This document shows positions 25,625 through 34,750 of a stretch of DNA of 52,259 nt, piece after piece; positions within the stretch are counted from its first letter, which is position 1, and the number at the start of each line of letters is the position of its first letter. The DNA is from JBEBGV01 sp040081265 (GTDB taxonomy: Bacteria; Acidobacteriota; Vicinamibacteria; Vicinamibacterales; UBA2999): the NCBI GenBank assembly GCA_040081265.1, contig JBEBGV010000033.1, positions 1-52,259 of the forward strand, read 5' to 3'. Made by a program: the position numbers and the translations under genes. The notes under the pieces were generated by a model that ran no database searches, was not told the DNA's origin, and worked only from the letters and a program-made list of their open reading frames with translations.

Positions 25625-27010
25625 ATGAGGAAGATTCTTGCGTGCGGCTTCGTCGCATCGCTCACGATTGGTGCGGCCGCACTGATGGCACAACAGGGCG
25701 CCCCCGGGCAGGGTGCCCCTGGCGCGCCAGCCGGGCGCGGCGGTGGCGCGCCGCAGGCGCCTCCGGGTCCCCCACTCATTGCTGCCCAGCCCTACAAAGC
25801 CGGAATCCCCGAGCGAACGGCGCAGGACACGGTCATCACCAACGTCCGCATCGTCGTGGGGAACGGTACCGTCATCAACAACGGTCACATCATCGTCCGC
25901 GCTGGAAAGATCGCCACGGTGGCAGCGGGTGCGCCGGCCAGCACGCAGGGACTGCGCGTCCTCAACGCCCAGGGGCTGACGGCCATGCCGGGCTTCATCG
26001 ACGGACACAAGCACATCACCGAGGGTCCGCAAGCCGAGGCGCAGGGCCGTTCTCTGCTCGAAGCCGGCTACACCACCATTCTCGTCAGCGGCCAGGTTGA
26101 ACCGACCAAGACGCTGTCTGAGAAGACCGAGCGCGGTGACTACAACGGACCGCGCATCATCCCGTCTGGCGCGGTGAACCTGCGGCAGACGCCGGCCGAA
26201 GCGCGCGCGCAGGTACAGGCGATCGCCGCCGCTGGTGTGAAGCACACCGGGGAGATCGGCTTGACGCCCGAGCCGGCACCGCCCCAGGCCGAAGTTGAAG
26301 TCCTGAAGGCGATCGTCGACGAAGGCAAGAAGGTCGGCGTCCAGGTGAACGTCCACGCCGTGAGCAGCACCGCGATGGTGGCGGCGATCGAAGCCGGCGT
26401 CACGCGCCTCGTGCACCTGCCGAACAAGGACTTCACCAGCTTCGAACAGGCCGATGCCGTGTCCAAGGCCGGGGCCATCGTGGCCGGGCTGATCGCGTTT
26501 GGCGCGCCCACCATCGAGCGCAACTCACCGCCTCCCGCCGGCTGCCCACAGCCGTGCCAGGGCTCGGTGGTGTTCCCGCGTGACAACAGCGCGCGCTTCC
26601 GCGACGGACGTCCGTGGCCCGAGTCACTCGCTGGAGCCAACCGCGACGCGAAGGGCCGGGCCACCGGCACCGAAGGCGGCTACACCATCATCAACGCGCG
26701 ACGCATCTGGGACGCTGACCCGATGCACAACACGATCTCCTACTCGACCGATCAGAACTTTGCCGACATCGTCGTGCTCGAGCATGAGCTGAAGTCGTTC
26801 AGCATCGTCTTCTCGATGAGCGACATTCACCGGATCATGGGGCCCAACTCGGCACGTTTCGTCGGGATGGAAAGCGAAATCGGTACGCTCGAAACCGGCA
26901 AGCGGGCCGACATCATCCTGCAGTCGGGTGACGCAACCGAGAACATCTATGGCTTGCTCAGCAACAAGCTGACGATGAAGGACGGGCGCATCGTTATCGA
27001 CAAGCGGTAG
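25625..27010 (+). CDS. Secreted amidohydrolase family protein (imidazolonepropionase-like)
   Basis: 461 residues. ATG 25625 is chosen because GGAGGA stands 7 bases upstream and a signal peptide follows (MRKILACGFVASLTIGAAALMAQ); the track start 15 bases earlier overlaps the ribosome site. A Gly/Ala/Pro linker precedes the composite beta-sandwich (TVITNVRIVVGNGTVINNG), then the metal-binding GFIDGHKHI, QVNVHAVSS and RLVHLPNK histidines, and the closing GTLETGKRADIILQSGD and MKDGRIVIDKR. This is the standard architecture of secreted acidobacterial amidohydrolases, some of which are peptidases; the substrate is unknown. A terminator hairpin follows. Confidence 0.87.
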   Translation: MRKILACGFVASLTIGAAALMAQQGAPGQGAPGAPAGRGGGAPQAPPGPPLIAAQPYKAGIPERTAQDTVITNVRIVVGNGTVINNGHIIVRAGKIATVAAGAPASTQGLRVLNAQGLTAMPGFIDGHKHITEGPQAEAQGRSLLEAGYTTILVSGQVEPTKTLSEKTERGDYNGPRIIPSGAVNLRQTPAEARAQVQAIAAAGVKHTGEIGLTPEPAPPQAEVEVLKAIVDEGKKVGVQVNVHAVSSTAMVAAIEAGVTRLVHLPNKDFTSFEQADAVSKAGAIVAGLIAFGAPTIERNSPPPAGCPQPCQGSVVFPRDNSARFRDGRPWPESLAGANRDAKGRATGTEGGYTIINARRIWDADPMHNTISYSTDQNFADIVVLEHELKSFSIVFSMSDIHRIMGPNSARFVGMESEIGTLETGKRADIILQSGDATENIYGLLSNKLTMKDGRIVIDKR

Positions 27011-27017
27011 TAGCAGT

Positions 27018-27050
27018 CGGGAGGCGCACCCCTGAACGGTGCGCTTCCCG
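27018..27050 (+). terminator. Hairpin 8 bp after the amidohydrolase stop
   Basis: Arms CGGGAGGCGCACC (27018-27030) and GGTGCGCTTCCCG (27038-27050) pair over 13 bp with one G-U, around a 7-base loop. No T-run follows, so it may need Rho or act as a 3' stabiliser. The remaining 27051-27281 holds no gene that I can support; GGAAGGGGG precedes the next start. Confidence 0.6.
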
Positions 27051-27281
27051 CTCCTCCGGTGGTAGGGTTCTTGTAAATCCTTCCGCAGTGAAGCGTTCCC
27101 GTTTCGCGCGTGAACGGACCCTGCGGCCTTCCCTCGCGAAAACATTCAAGCAATCGACCGATGTCGTCAGGTACACGCCGCACGCGCCTGCGCCGGCGTT
27201 GACGGACATCAGACCTCGCCGTGTCGGAAACCCGTCACTCGGGCAACCTGCCAGTGCCGACAACGGAAGGGGGTCGCCCTC

Positions 27282-29915
27282 ATGATGTCCGGCATCTCGG
27301 GCATGACGACCAGCCAGATCGCCGCGTTGACCACCGGGCAAATCCAGGCGATGGACGCCGGCGACTTCGCCGCGCTCAGGACCACCCAGGTGGCGGCTCT
27401 CGGCAGCGACCAGATCGCAGCGATCGAAACCAGGGACCTTGTGGTGCTGAGTGGATCGCAGGTCCAGTCGCTGCAGATCTATAACAGCCAGGGGCTGCTG
27501 CCCGCACAGGTGACGGCACTCACCTCGCTTCAGATCAAGGCCTTGACGAGCGATCAGCTCGCCGGCTTCTCCACCCAGTGGCTAACGAGCCTGACGACGG
27601 CGCAGGTCAGGGCGATCGACGCCAGCGACCTGACCCAGCTGTCGACGACGCAGATCGGCGTCCTTGTCGCCAGCACCGCCAATCTTGCAGCGCTGACACC
27701 GGCGCAACTCGGCGCCTTGAGCACCACGACGATCGACGCGCTCACCACCGCTCAGGTCAGGGCGCTGACCACGGCTCAGCTGAAGGCCCTGTCGAGCGAC
27801 CACGCCAGAGCGCTGAGCACCGCGCAGATCGCCAGCCTGACCACCGCGCAGGCGCGGTCGATCGACAGCGCGGCCCTCGGCCAGATGTCGACTGCCCAGG
27901 TGCCCGTACTGATTGCGGCCGCGGGTGGCGTGTCCGCACTGACGACCACCCAGGTCCGGTCCCTGAACACGACCAGCATCGATGCGTTGACCACTGACGA
28001 AGTCCGAGCCTTGACGACCGCGCAGATCGCGGCGCTGACAAGCGATCAGGTCCGCGCGATGAGCACCACGCAGATTGCGAGCCTGACGACGGCGCAAGCC
28101 CCAGCGATCGCCGCCAGTGCGCTGGCTCAGATGTCGACGGCGCAGGTACCCGTCCTGATCACCGCCGCTGGCGGCATCACGGCGCTCACGACCGCCCAGA
28201 CTGCCGGGCTGAGCACGGCACACATCGGCGCCTTGAGCACCGCCCAGGTCAACGCCCTCTCGGTCCCCCAGGTCAGGGCACTGACCAGCGCACAGATCGT
28301 CGCGCTGTCGAGCGCTCAGGTGAGCGCACTCAGTACCGCACAGATCGCCGGGCTCAGCAGCGCTCAGGCCGGATCGATCGAGGCGAGTGACCTGGCTCAG
28401 ATGTCTACGGCACAGGTCGCGGTCCTGCTTGCCAGTCCCGGGAGCCTCGCCGCCCTGACGACCGCCCAGATCGGCGTCGTGAGCACCACCAACATCAACG
28501 CGCTGACGACCAGCCAGATCAGGGCCCTGAGCGCCGCCCAGGTTTCGGCCCTGACAAGCGACCAGGTCCGCGCGCTGACCACGGTGCAGATCTCCAATCT
28601 CAGCTCGGCACATGCCAGATCCATCGAAGTCGGCGACCTGGCGCAGATGTCCACGGCGCAGGTTGGTGCACTGCTGGCCAGCAACGCCAACATCTTCGCG
28701 CTGACAACCGGCCAGATCGCGGCATTGAGCACCGCCAACATCAACGCGCTGACGACCAGGCAGATCAGCGTCCTGTCCACGGCGCAGATCAAGGCGCTGA
28801 CGAGCGGCCAGACCACGGCGATGACCAGCACGCAGATCGCGAGCCTGACCGCTGCGCAGGTCAGGTCGATCGACGCGAGCGACCTCGCCCAGATGTCGAC
28901 GGCGCAAGTCGGAGTCCTGCTCGCCAGTTCCGCAACCCTCGCCGCGCTGACGGCGCCGCAGCTCGGAGCCGTGAGCACCGCGAACGTCACCGCGCTCACG
29001 ACCGCGCAGGTCCGGGCCCTGACGACGGCACAGGTCCGGGCGCTCACAAGCGACCAGATCACCGCGATGAGCACGACGCAGATTGCGAGTCTGACGGCCA
29101 TCCAGGCTCGATCGCTTGACGGGGCGTCACTCGGGGCGCTGTCGACCGGACAGCTGGCGGCCCTGCTCACGGCCGGGGGAGGCCTGCCGCTGCTCCCGCC
29201 GGCTCAGCTCAGAGGACTGAGCACTGCCAGCATCAACGCCCTGACAACCGCGCAGGTCGCGGCACTGACCCTGGCGCAGGTCGCCGCCTTGACGAGTGAC
29301 CAGGCCAGCGCGCTCACCACGACGCAGATTGCCAGCCTCAGCCTTTCGCAGGCCAGATCGGTTGGGGCCACCGCACTCGCCCAGATGTCAACGGCGCAGA
29401 TTCCGGTGTTGATCGCGGCTGCCGGAGGCGTCGCCGCGCTCACGACCGGCCAGACCGCATCGTTGAAGACAGCCGACGTCGCCGCGCTGACCACCGCGCA
29501 GGTCCGCAGCCTGACGACCGCTCAGATCAAGGCGCTGACCAGCGACCAGATGCGGGCACTTGACACCGTCCAGATCGCCAGCCTCACCGTCACCCAGGTG
29601 CGGGCGATCGACGCAGCCGATGTGGCGCAGATGTCGAGCGCGCAACTGGGGGTGCTGCTCGCGAACACGGCCGACCTCGCGGCCTTGTCACCAGCTCAGG
29701 TCGCCGCGCTCGGTACCGCCAGCATCAACGCCCTGTCCTCGACCCAGCTTCGCGTCCTGACGCAGGTCCAGATCAGGGCACTGACCACGGACCAGCTCAG
29801 AAATGGCCTGAGCACAGCACAGATCGCGTCGCTGACGGTCGGCCAGGTGCAGGCGATCACCACGGCGCAGATCGCGGCCCTCTCCACCGACCAGATTCGC
29901 TCGCTTCCCTTCTGA
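27282..29915 (+). CDS. Giant octapeptide-repeat protein (ALTTAQVR repeats in 82-residue superunits)
   Basis: 877 residues, almost entirely an eight-residue repeat with consensus [ST]-T-A-Q-[VI]-x-A-L. A second level of order is visible: nine times the octads are interrupted by a ten-residue unit such as LASSATLAAL or IAAAGGVSAL. This defines superunits of nine octads plus ten residues (82 residues, 246 bp), in the order STAQVxVL, ten-mer, TTAQIGAL, STxxINAL, TTAQVRAL, TTAQIKAL, TSDQVRAM, STTQIASL, TTAQARSI, DASDLAQM; one superunit has an extra octad. Ser/Thr followed three residues later by Gln is a helix capping box, so each octad may be a short helix in a solenoid. No Cys, no Trp in the repeats, no signal peptide and no C-terminal sorting domain. 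Similar repeats occur in proteins labelled adhesin- or haem-utilisation-like; function unknown. Ribosome site GGAAGGGGG; ATG 27285 is an alternative start. Confidence 0.85.
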   Translation: MMSGISGMTTSQIAALTTGQIQAMDAGDFAALRTTQVAALGSDQIAAIETRDLVVLSGSQVQSLQIYNSQGLLPAQVTALTSLQIKALTSDQLAGFSTQWLTSLTTAQVRAIDASDLTQLSTTQIGVLVASTANLAALTPAQLGALSTTTIDALTTAQVRALTTAQLKALSSDHARALSTAQIASLTTAQARSIDSAALGQMSTAQVPVLIAAAGGVSALTTTQVRSLNTTSIDALTTDEVRALTTAQIAALTSDQVRAMSTTQIASLTTAQAPAIAASALAQMSTAQVPVLITAAGGITALTTAQTAGLSTAHIGALSTAQVNALSVPQVRALTSAQIVALSSAQVSALSTAQIAGLSSAQAGSIEASDLAQMSTAQVAVLLASPGSLAALTTAQIGVVSTTNINALTTSQIRALSAAQVSALTSDQVRALTTVQISNLSSAHARSIEVGDLAQMSTAQVGALLASNANIFALTTGQIAALSTANINALTTRQISVLSTAQIKALTSGQTTAMTSTQIASLTAAQVRSIDASDLAQMSTAQVGVLLASSATLAALTAPQLGAVSTANVTALTTAQVRALTTAQVRALTSDQITAMSTTQIASLTAIQARSLDGASLGALSTGQLAALLTAGGGLPLLPPAQLRGLSTASINALTTAQVAALTLAQVAALTSDQASALTTTQIASLSLSQARSVGATALAQMSTAQIPVLIAAAGGVAALTTGQTASLKTADVAALTTAQVRSLTTAQIKALTSDQMRALDTVQIASLTVTQVRAIDAADVAQMSSAQLGVLLANTADLAALSPAQVAALGTASINALSSTQLRVLTQVQIRALTTDQLRNGLSTAQIASLTVGQVQAITTAQIAALSTDQIRSLPF

Positions 29916-29935
29916 CGCGGGCTGGCCCGCGTCAG
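29912..29935. terminator. Bidirectional terminator hairpin between convergent genes
   Basis: Arms CTGACGCGGGC (29912-29922) and GCCCGCGTCAG (29925-29935) are perfectly complementary. The structure contains the stop of the repeat protein (29913-29915) and the stop of the opposing kinase gene (29932-29934). CTTCT follows on the plus side. Confidence 0.72.
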
Positions 29936-31011
29936 CTTCTGACCGCAGCCGGCAAGTCGATGACAAACACGCAGCCCTTACCAGGGACATTGCGGATGTG
30001 AATGTCCCCGCCTTCTGCCCTGACGACCTTCCGAGCGAGAGAGAGTCCCAGACCCAGGCCGGTGCGATCGCGACTGCGCTGCTCCCCGAACGATCGGAAC
30101 GGGTCACCCTCGGCGGGAGGAATGCCACCACACTCGTCTTCGACTTCAATCATCACGCGTGCCTCTTCGCTGGCATGCGCGCGCAGCCACACATGCCCAC
30201 CGGCTGTCGTGAACTTGAAGGCGTTGTTCAGCAGATTGGTGACCGCAGATGCCAATAGATGCGGGTCTGCAACGACGACCAATCCATCGCTGCAGGGCTC
30301 CGCGGCAAACTCCAATCCGCGGGACTCGGCATGCAGGCGGCCGGCGACAGCGATCTCAGCGAGGAACGGCTTGATTGGCAGGCGCTCCGGTCGTTGCCGA
30401 TCCGCCGCCAGGCGAATTTCGGCAAGCGTCCTGTCGATCAGGTCGCGCATCCCCATGAGGCTTCTCCCCAACACCGCGCCCGTGCTGCCGTTGATGGCGA
30501 CAGACCCCTGCTTCAATAACTGGTAGGCGAGGATGGCCGTATGAAGCAGATCGCGCGTCTCGTGAGCGAGGTGTCCAGATCGTTCGGACTCTTCGGCTAC
30601 TCGTGCTTCTGCAGTAATGCGCGCGTGCTCCATCACCGCTGAGGCAGTGGCATCGTCAAGGCACCTGTTCAAGGTCTTGAATTCTTCAGTCGTGATAGGG
30701 GCGCGCTGCTCGATCGCCAGCTCGGTTACTGCCTGGCAGATGTCCCCGTAGTCGTGGACAACCTGTGAGACGGTGAACCCCAATGCCGTGAGATCCCGCC
30801 CGTGGCTGGTCGCGGTGGAATCCATGGCTCGTGACGAGTGCGGAGTGCCGCTCGATTCGGATTGGAGGATGTCCGCCAGTTGAGCCAGGAAGAGTGGGAC
30901 ACCGTTGTTGAGTTCTTCCTGCGACGCCACGGGCCACGGTCGGGCAGTCAGTTTCCCCCTCGCCCTGTCGATGATCGCGTCCCGATACGTCGTGATGAAC
31001 TCGTACAGCAT
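29932..31011 (-). CDS. RsbRD-type sensor histidine kinase
   Basis: 359 residues, soluble. The N-terminal 135 residues resemble the RsbRD/RsbT co-antagonist helical domain (MLYEFITTYRDAIIDRA, GFTVSQVVHDYGDICQAV, LNRCLDDATASAVMEHAR). A kinase core follows: H150 in SGHLAHETRDLLHTA, N-box TNLLNNAFKF, G1 as EDECGGIP and G2 TGLGLGLSLARKVV. The H-box (HETRD instead of HELRNPL) and G1 (DxCGG) are somewhat divergent, but the catalytic set is present. ATG 31011 has AAGGA upstream. No cognate response regulator is adjacent, so it is an orphan kinase. Confidence 0.87.
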   Translation of the reverse strand: MLYEFITTYRDAIIDRARGKLTARPWPVASQEELNNGVPLFLAQLADILQSESSGTPHSSRAMDSTATSHGRDLTALGFTVSQVVHDYGDICQAVTELAIEQRAPITTEEFKTLNRCLDDATASAVMEHARITAEARVAEESERSGHLAHETRDLLHTAILAYQLLKQGSVAINGSTGAVLGRSLMGMRDLIDRTLAEIRLAADRQRPERLPIKPFLAEIAVAGRLHAESRGLEFAAEPCSDGLVVVADPHLLASAVTNLLNNAFKFTTAGGHVWLRAHASEEARVMIEVEDECGGIPPAEGDPFRSFGEQRSRDRTGLGLGLSLARKVVRAEGGDIHIRNVPGKGCVFVIDLPAAVRS

Positions 31012-31200
31012 GGAATCCTTGGGCGGGCAACGAGACCTCGGGAGACATCCCGGCCAACCTGAACATCGTAGGCGGTCACCCCTGTCTGGCCCTGTTCAGA
31101 ACGACACACACTCCGGGCCACCACTGCTGACAATGGCGTTCCAGTAGCGGTCGGTTTCTTCCCTGATTCTCGGGCTGCGGACCGAGGCAAACAGGTCACA

Positions 31201-31941
31201 ATGCTGCCAGTGACGCTCCCGTTGATGTTCGTGGTTCTGCTGGCGCTGCAGGCCGTGACGCCCGCGGCTCAGTCGGCTGAGGATCCCGATCGCCTTTACG
31301 CCGACCGGGAGCACCTGGTCAGCGGTCTGCGCGCCGCCGCCATCTGGGAAGAACGTCTGGCCGACGGGGACAACGGTTTCGAGTCCGGGTGGAAGCTGGC
31401 GCGCGCCTGCTACTGGCTCGGGGGTCACGTCCCGGAGAACGAACGACGGGCACACTACGAACGCGGCATCGCCGCAGCCATGAAGGCGCTCGAGCTGGAG
31501 CCCATGCGGCCGGAGGGCCACTTCTGGGTGGCCGCCAACATGGGCGCAATGGCCGAGTCGTTCGGCCTCCGCGCCGGCATCCGTTACCGTGGCCCGATCA
31601 AGGACGAGCTGGAAACCGTGCTGCGCCTCGACCCGGCCTACGAGGGCGGGTCGGCCGATCGCGCGCTGGGCCGCTGGTACTTCCGCGTGCCTGGGCTGTT
31701 CGGCGGCAGCAACGAGAAGTCCGTCGAACACCTGCAGGCGGCGCTGAAGTACAAGCCGGAGAGCACCGCAACGCACTTCTTCCTGGCTGAAACACTGCTC
31801 GAGATGAAGCGCACCGAGGAAGCACGGGCGGCGCTTGAAACCGTCATCGCCGTGCCGTCCGATCCGGATTGGATCCCGGAGGATCGCGACTTCAAGCACA
31901 AGGCCGCGGAGCTTCTCAAGACACTGCCGCCGCCCAGGTAG
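31201..31941 (+). CDS. Secreted TPR protein (TatT-like)
   Basis: 246 residues: signal peptide (MLPVTLPLMFVVLLALQAV, cleavage near TPAAQSA), then all-helical TPR-like repeats with SGWKLARACYWLGGHV, GIAAAMKALELEPMRPEGHFW, DELETVLRLDPAYEGGSADR and VEHLQAALKYKPESTATHF. The pattern of a large first repeat and the GRWYFRVPGLFGGS loop resembles TatT, a periplasmic TPR partner of TRAP transporters. No TRAP genes are nearby; it lies 12 bp before the PKS gene and may be the first gene of that operon. Confidence 0.78.
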   Translation: MLPVTLPLMFVVLLALQAVTPAAQSAEDPDRLYADREHLVSGLRAAAIWEERLADGDNGFESGWKLARACYWLGGHVPENERRAHYERGIAAAMKALELEPMRPEGHFWVAANMGAMAESFGLRAGIRYRGPIKDELETVLRLDPAYEGGSADRALGRWYFRVPGLFGGSNEKSVEHLQAALKYKPESTATHFFLAETLLEMKRTEEARAALETVIAVPSDPDWIPEDRDFKHKAAELLKTLPPPR

Positions 31942-31953
31942 CGCGCCCTCCAC

Positions 31954-32994
31954 ATGCCACGCATCCTCTCTGTCGCCACCGCGCTTCCGCCTCATCGTCT
32001 CGACCAGCCGCGCGCCCGCGCCGAGATGGCGCGCCTGGCGGAAGGCAACCCCGCCATCGCACGCCTGGTGCCGGTGTTCGACCGCTCGGGCGTCGATACA
32101 CGCTATCTGGTGCATCCACCTGAGTGGTACCTGGAGCCGCGGACCTTCGAGGAGCGTAATCTCGAGTACCTCGAGCGCGGGCTGGAATTGACCGAGCAGG
32201 CCGCGCGCGCGTGCCTGGCGCAGGCCGCGGTTGTTCCGGGAGACATCGACCACATCTTCTTCGTCACCACCACCGGCCTGGCCACGCCAAGCATCGATGC
32301 GCTTCTCGCGGCACGGCTCGGACTGCGGAACGATGTGCGGCGCTGGCCGCTCTTCGGCCTCGGGTGTGCCGGCGGTGCCGGTGCGCTGACGCGAGCCCGC
32401 GATCTGCTGCTCTCGGCCCCACAGGCGAAGATCCTGGTGATCTCGCTGGAGCTGTGCAGCCTGGTGTTTTCGCGCCAGGCGATGACTCCCACCGACCTGA
32501 TCGGTGTGGCGCTCTTTGGTGACGGTGCTGCTGCGGTGCTGCTCGGCGGCGACGACACTGATGGCATCTCCATCGTTGACACCCGCACCCGACTCTTTCC
32601 TGAAGCACAGCATCTGATGGGATGGCGGTTCACCGGCGACGGCATGCGCCTCGTGCTGTCGCGCGATATCCCGGAGTTTGTCAGCACGACGCTGACGCCG
32701 GCGGTCAAGGAGTTCGTGTGCGGCCAGCACATGGCCGTCACCGGCTTCAATCACTACGTCCTGCATCCCGGTGGCCCCAAGGTGATGGCCACCTACAAGT
32801 CGGCGTTTGGCCTGCCCGAAGATGCCGTCCGCATCGCACGCTCGTCGATGAACCGCGTCGGCAACCTGTCGAGTGCCTCGGTGCTGTTCATGCTCAGCGA
32901 CGTGATGGCCGAGGGTCCCTCTGCGGGCGATACCGGACTGATGCTGGCGCTTGGCCCTGGCTTCGCCTGCGAGATGCTGATGCTGCGATGGTGA
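31954..32994 (+). CDS. Type III polyketide synthase
   Basis: 346 residues. Type III PKSs condense malonyl-CoA onto an acyl starter in one active site. The catalytic triad is complete: C138 in FGLGCAGGAGAL, H271 in NHYVLHPGGPKV and N304 in RVGNLSSASVLF. The N-terminus (RILSVATALPPHRLDQ) and the LFGDGAAAVLLGG segment fit bacterial chalcone-synthase-like enzymes such as alkylpyrone or alkylresorcinol synthases. It overlaps the next gene by 7 bp and leads a three-gene pathway with a flavoprotein and a methyltransferase, the same gene set as srsABC phenolic-lipid loci. Product is inferred, not known. Confidence 0.93.
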   Translation: MPRILSVATALPPHRLDQPRARAEMARLAEGNPAIARLVPVFDRSGVDTRYLVHPPEWYLEPRTFEERNLEYLERGLELTEQAARACLAQAAVVPGDIDHIFFVTTTGLATPSIDALLAARLGLRNDVRRWPLFGLGCAGGAGALTRARDLLLSAPQAKILVISLELCSLVFSRQAMTPTDLIGVALFGDGAAAVLLGGDDTDGISIVDTRTRLFPEAQHLMGWRFTGDGMRLVLSRDIPEFVSTTLTPAVKEFVCGQHMAVTGFNHYVLHPGGPKVMATYKSAFGLPEDAVRIARSSMNRVGNLSSASVLFMLSDVMAEGPSAGDTGLMLALGPGFACEMLMLRW

Positions 32995-34040
32995 ACGACG
33001 TCGCGGTTGTCGGCGGCGGGCCGGCCGGCGCCGCCGTGGCGATCGCGCTTGGCCAGCGCGGTGTGCGGGTGGTGCTCTACGAGCAGGCCTCCACGCCCAG
33101 GCTGAAACCCTGTGGTGAGGGCCTGCTGCCGCACGGAGTCGACGCGCTGCTGGCGCTCACCGGAGCACTGCCGCCGGCACCACGGGTGCGCGGCCTGCGG
33201 TTCGTCGTGGGTCGTGCGTCCGCGGAAGGCGACTTTCCGCAGCACCCTGGCGCGGTGTCACACGGCCTGGTCGTCCGCCGCGACCGTTTCGACGCCTGGT
33301 TGCTCGAGAAGGCGGCAGCGACGCCGAACGTGGACGTGCGCATCGGCACCCGCTACGTCCCTGGCCCTGAACGGATGGTCGTGGGCGCCGATGGCAAGCG
33401 CTCCATGTTCCATCGTCGTCTGCCCGCGCTTCCCGCGACGGAGCAGCGTGTCGGCCTGTCCACGCACATCGCCGGCCTGACGGGGCTGCGCGACCAGGTC
33501 GAGGTGTTCTTCCACCGGGACGGCGAACTCTACATCGCCCCGACCGGCGGCGGCGAGGCGCTGGTCTCGGGCCTGTTCCATCGCGCTCGCTTCCGTCGCG
33601 ACGGCATAGAGCATCTGCTCCAGCAGATACCTGAGCTGGTGGAGCGCGCCCGGCACGTCGAGTTCACTTCCCCGGTGCTCGCCTGCTCACCCCTGTCCCT
33701 TCAGGTGCCGCGGATCGTGGCGCCCGGACTGCTGCTTATCGGCGACGCCGCCGGTGCGCCGGATCCGATTACGGGTGAAGGCATGGCGCTGGCGCTGACG
33801 ACGGCCGTTCCCGCTGCCGAGGCCATCGTGTCTGGCCGACTCGGTGACTACGCTGAGATCCGTCGCGAGATGGGCCGCAACGCCGATCGGCTGGCCGCGC
33901 TGCTGCTGACGGTGTCGCGGCTGCAGGGCCGGGTCGCCTCGCTCCTGCTCAGACGCCCGTCGCTGGTTCCGACCCTGCTCGACGTCGCCATCAATCGCCG
34001 GCCGCTCAACGCAGCGACGCTCATGAAGTCGGTTCTATGA
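32988..34040 (+). CDS. FAD-dependent oxidoreductase/monooxygenase of the PKS operon
   Basis: 350 residues from ATG 32988, inside the end of the PKS gene. N-terminal FAD-binding VAVVGGGPAGAAVAIALG followed by Glu/Arg-rich YEQASTPRLKPCGEGL, and the second FAD motif GLLLIGDAAGAPDPITGEGMALAL near 245. These are the marks of the geranylgeranyl-reductase/aromatic hydroxylase superfamily. In srs-like loci a flavoprotein hydroxylates the resorcinol ring; a reductive role is the alternative. No signal peptide. Overlaps the methyltransferase gene by ATGA. Confidence 0.9.
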   Translation: MVNDVAVVGGGPAGAAVAIALGQRGVRVVLYEQASTPRLKPCGEGLLPHGVDALLALTGALPPAPRVRGLRFVVGRASAEGDFPQHPGAVSHGLVVRRDRFDAWLLEKAAATPNVDVRIGTRYVPGPERMVVGADGKRSMFHRRLPALPATEQRVGLSTHIAGLTGLRDQVEVFFHRDGELYIAPTGGGEALVSGLFHRARFRRDGIEHLLQQIPELVERARHVEFTSPVLACSPLSLQVPRIVAPGLLLIGDAAGAPDPITGEGMALALTTAVPAAEAIVSGRLGDYAEIRREMGRNADRLAALLLTVSRLQGRVASLLLRRPSLVPTLLDVAINRRPLNAATLMKSVL

Positions 34041-34750
34041 GGTGGATGGCGGAGCGCAGTCGCGAGCACGAGATTCTCGACGACCATGAGCCCGACCAGG
34101 AGACGACCGACAAGATCTACCGCTTTCTCGCCGGCGCCAACCGTTACCTGTGGGGCACCAGCGCCACGCTGGCTCGCTTCGAGACGTTCAGCCGCCACTG
34201 GCCGCCGGGCTCTCGCATCCGTATCCTCGACGTCGGCAGCGGCGCCGCTGACATTCCGCGCTCGCTGATCGCGTGGGGACACGCGCGTGGCTTCGACATC
34301 GATGTCACCGCGCTCGATCTCAGCGCGCGGGCGCTGGTGTCAGCGAGACGCTTCGGCGCTCCGGACAGCCATCTGCACTTCGTGTGCGGCGACGTGACGC
34401 GCCTGCCATTCCCCGACCGGTCGTTTGACTACGTCACCTGCGCGCTCTTCTTCCACCACCTCGGCGACGATCAGATCGTCACTGCACTGCGGGCCTTCGA
34501 TGCGCTGGCGGCCAGGGGTATCGTGGTCAACGACCTGGTCCGTGATCCGCGCGCCTGGCTGTGGACCACGGTCTTCACGCTGCCGTTCCATCCCATCCTT
34601 CGCAACGACGGTCCCCTGTCGGTGAAGCGCGCGCTGCGGCCACACGAACTGCAGCGCCTGAGCGCGCAGGCGGGTTTGCCGTGGCTGTCTGTCACGAGGC
34701 ATTTCGGCCATCGGATGACGCTGTCGGGCGAGCGTCACACCGACGCCTAG
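34037..34750 (+). CDS. Class I SAM-dependent methyltransferase of the PKS operon
   Basis: 237 residues. SAM-binding motif I is ILDVGSGAADIP near 63-74, an acidic strand end follows (VTALDLSARAL), and motif IV/V is seen in LPFPDRSFDYVTCALFFHHL. The N-terminus HEILDDHEPDQETTDKIYRFL is typical of methyltransferases that follow type III PKSs. It probably methylates a hydroxyl of the polyketide product. The start overlaps the flavoprotein stop (ATGA), and the stop shares CTAG with the convergent sortase gene. Confidence 0.91.
   Translation: MRWMAERSREHEILDDHEPDQETTDKIYRFLAGANRYLWGTSATLARFETFSRHWPPGSRIRILDVGSGAADIPRSLIAWGHARGFDIDVTALDLSARALVSARRFGAPDSHLHFVCGDVTRLPFPDRSFDYVTCALFFHHLGDDQIVTALRAFDALAARGIVVNDLVRDPRAWLWTTVFTLPFHPILRNDGPLSVKRALRPHELQRLSAQAGLPWLSVTRHFGHRMTLSGERHTDA

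Noticed and set aside
27582..28907. Long minus-strand frame opposite the octapeptide gene (441 codons)
   Set aside because: It mirrors the repeat period of the real gene, is Arg/Asp/Gly-rich without family features, and lacks a ribosome site.
31096..32766. 556-codon minus-strand frame across the TPR and PKS genes
   Set aside because: Spans two recognised genes on the other strand and shows no domain.
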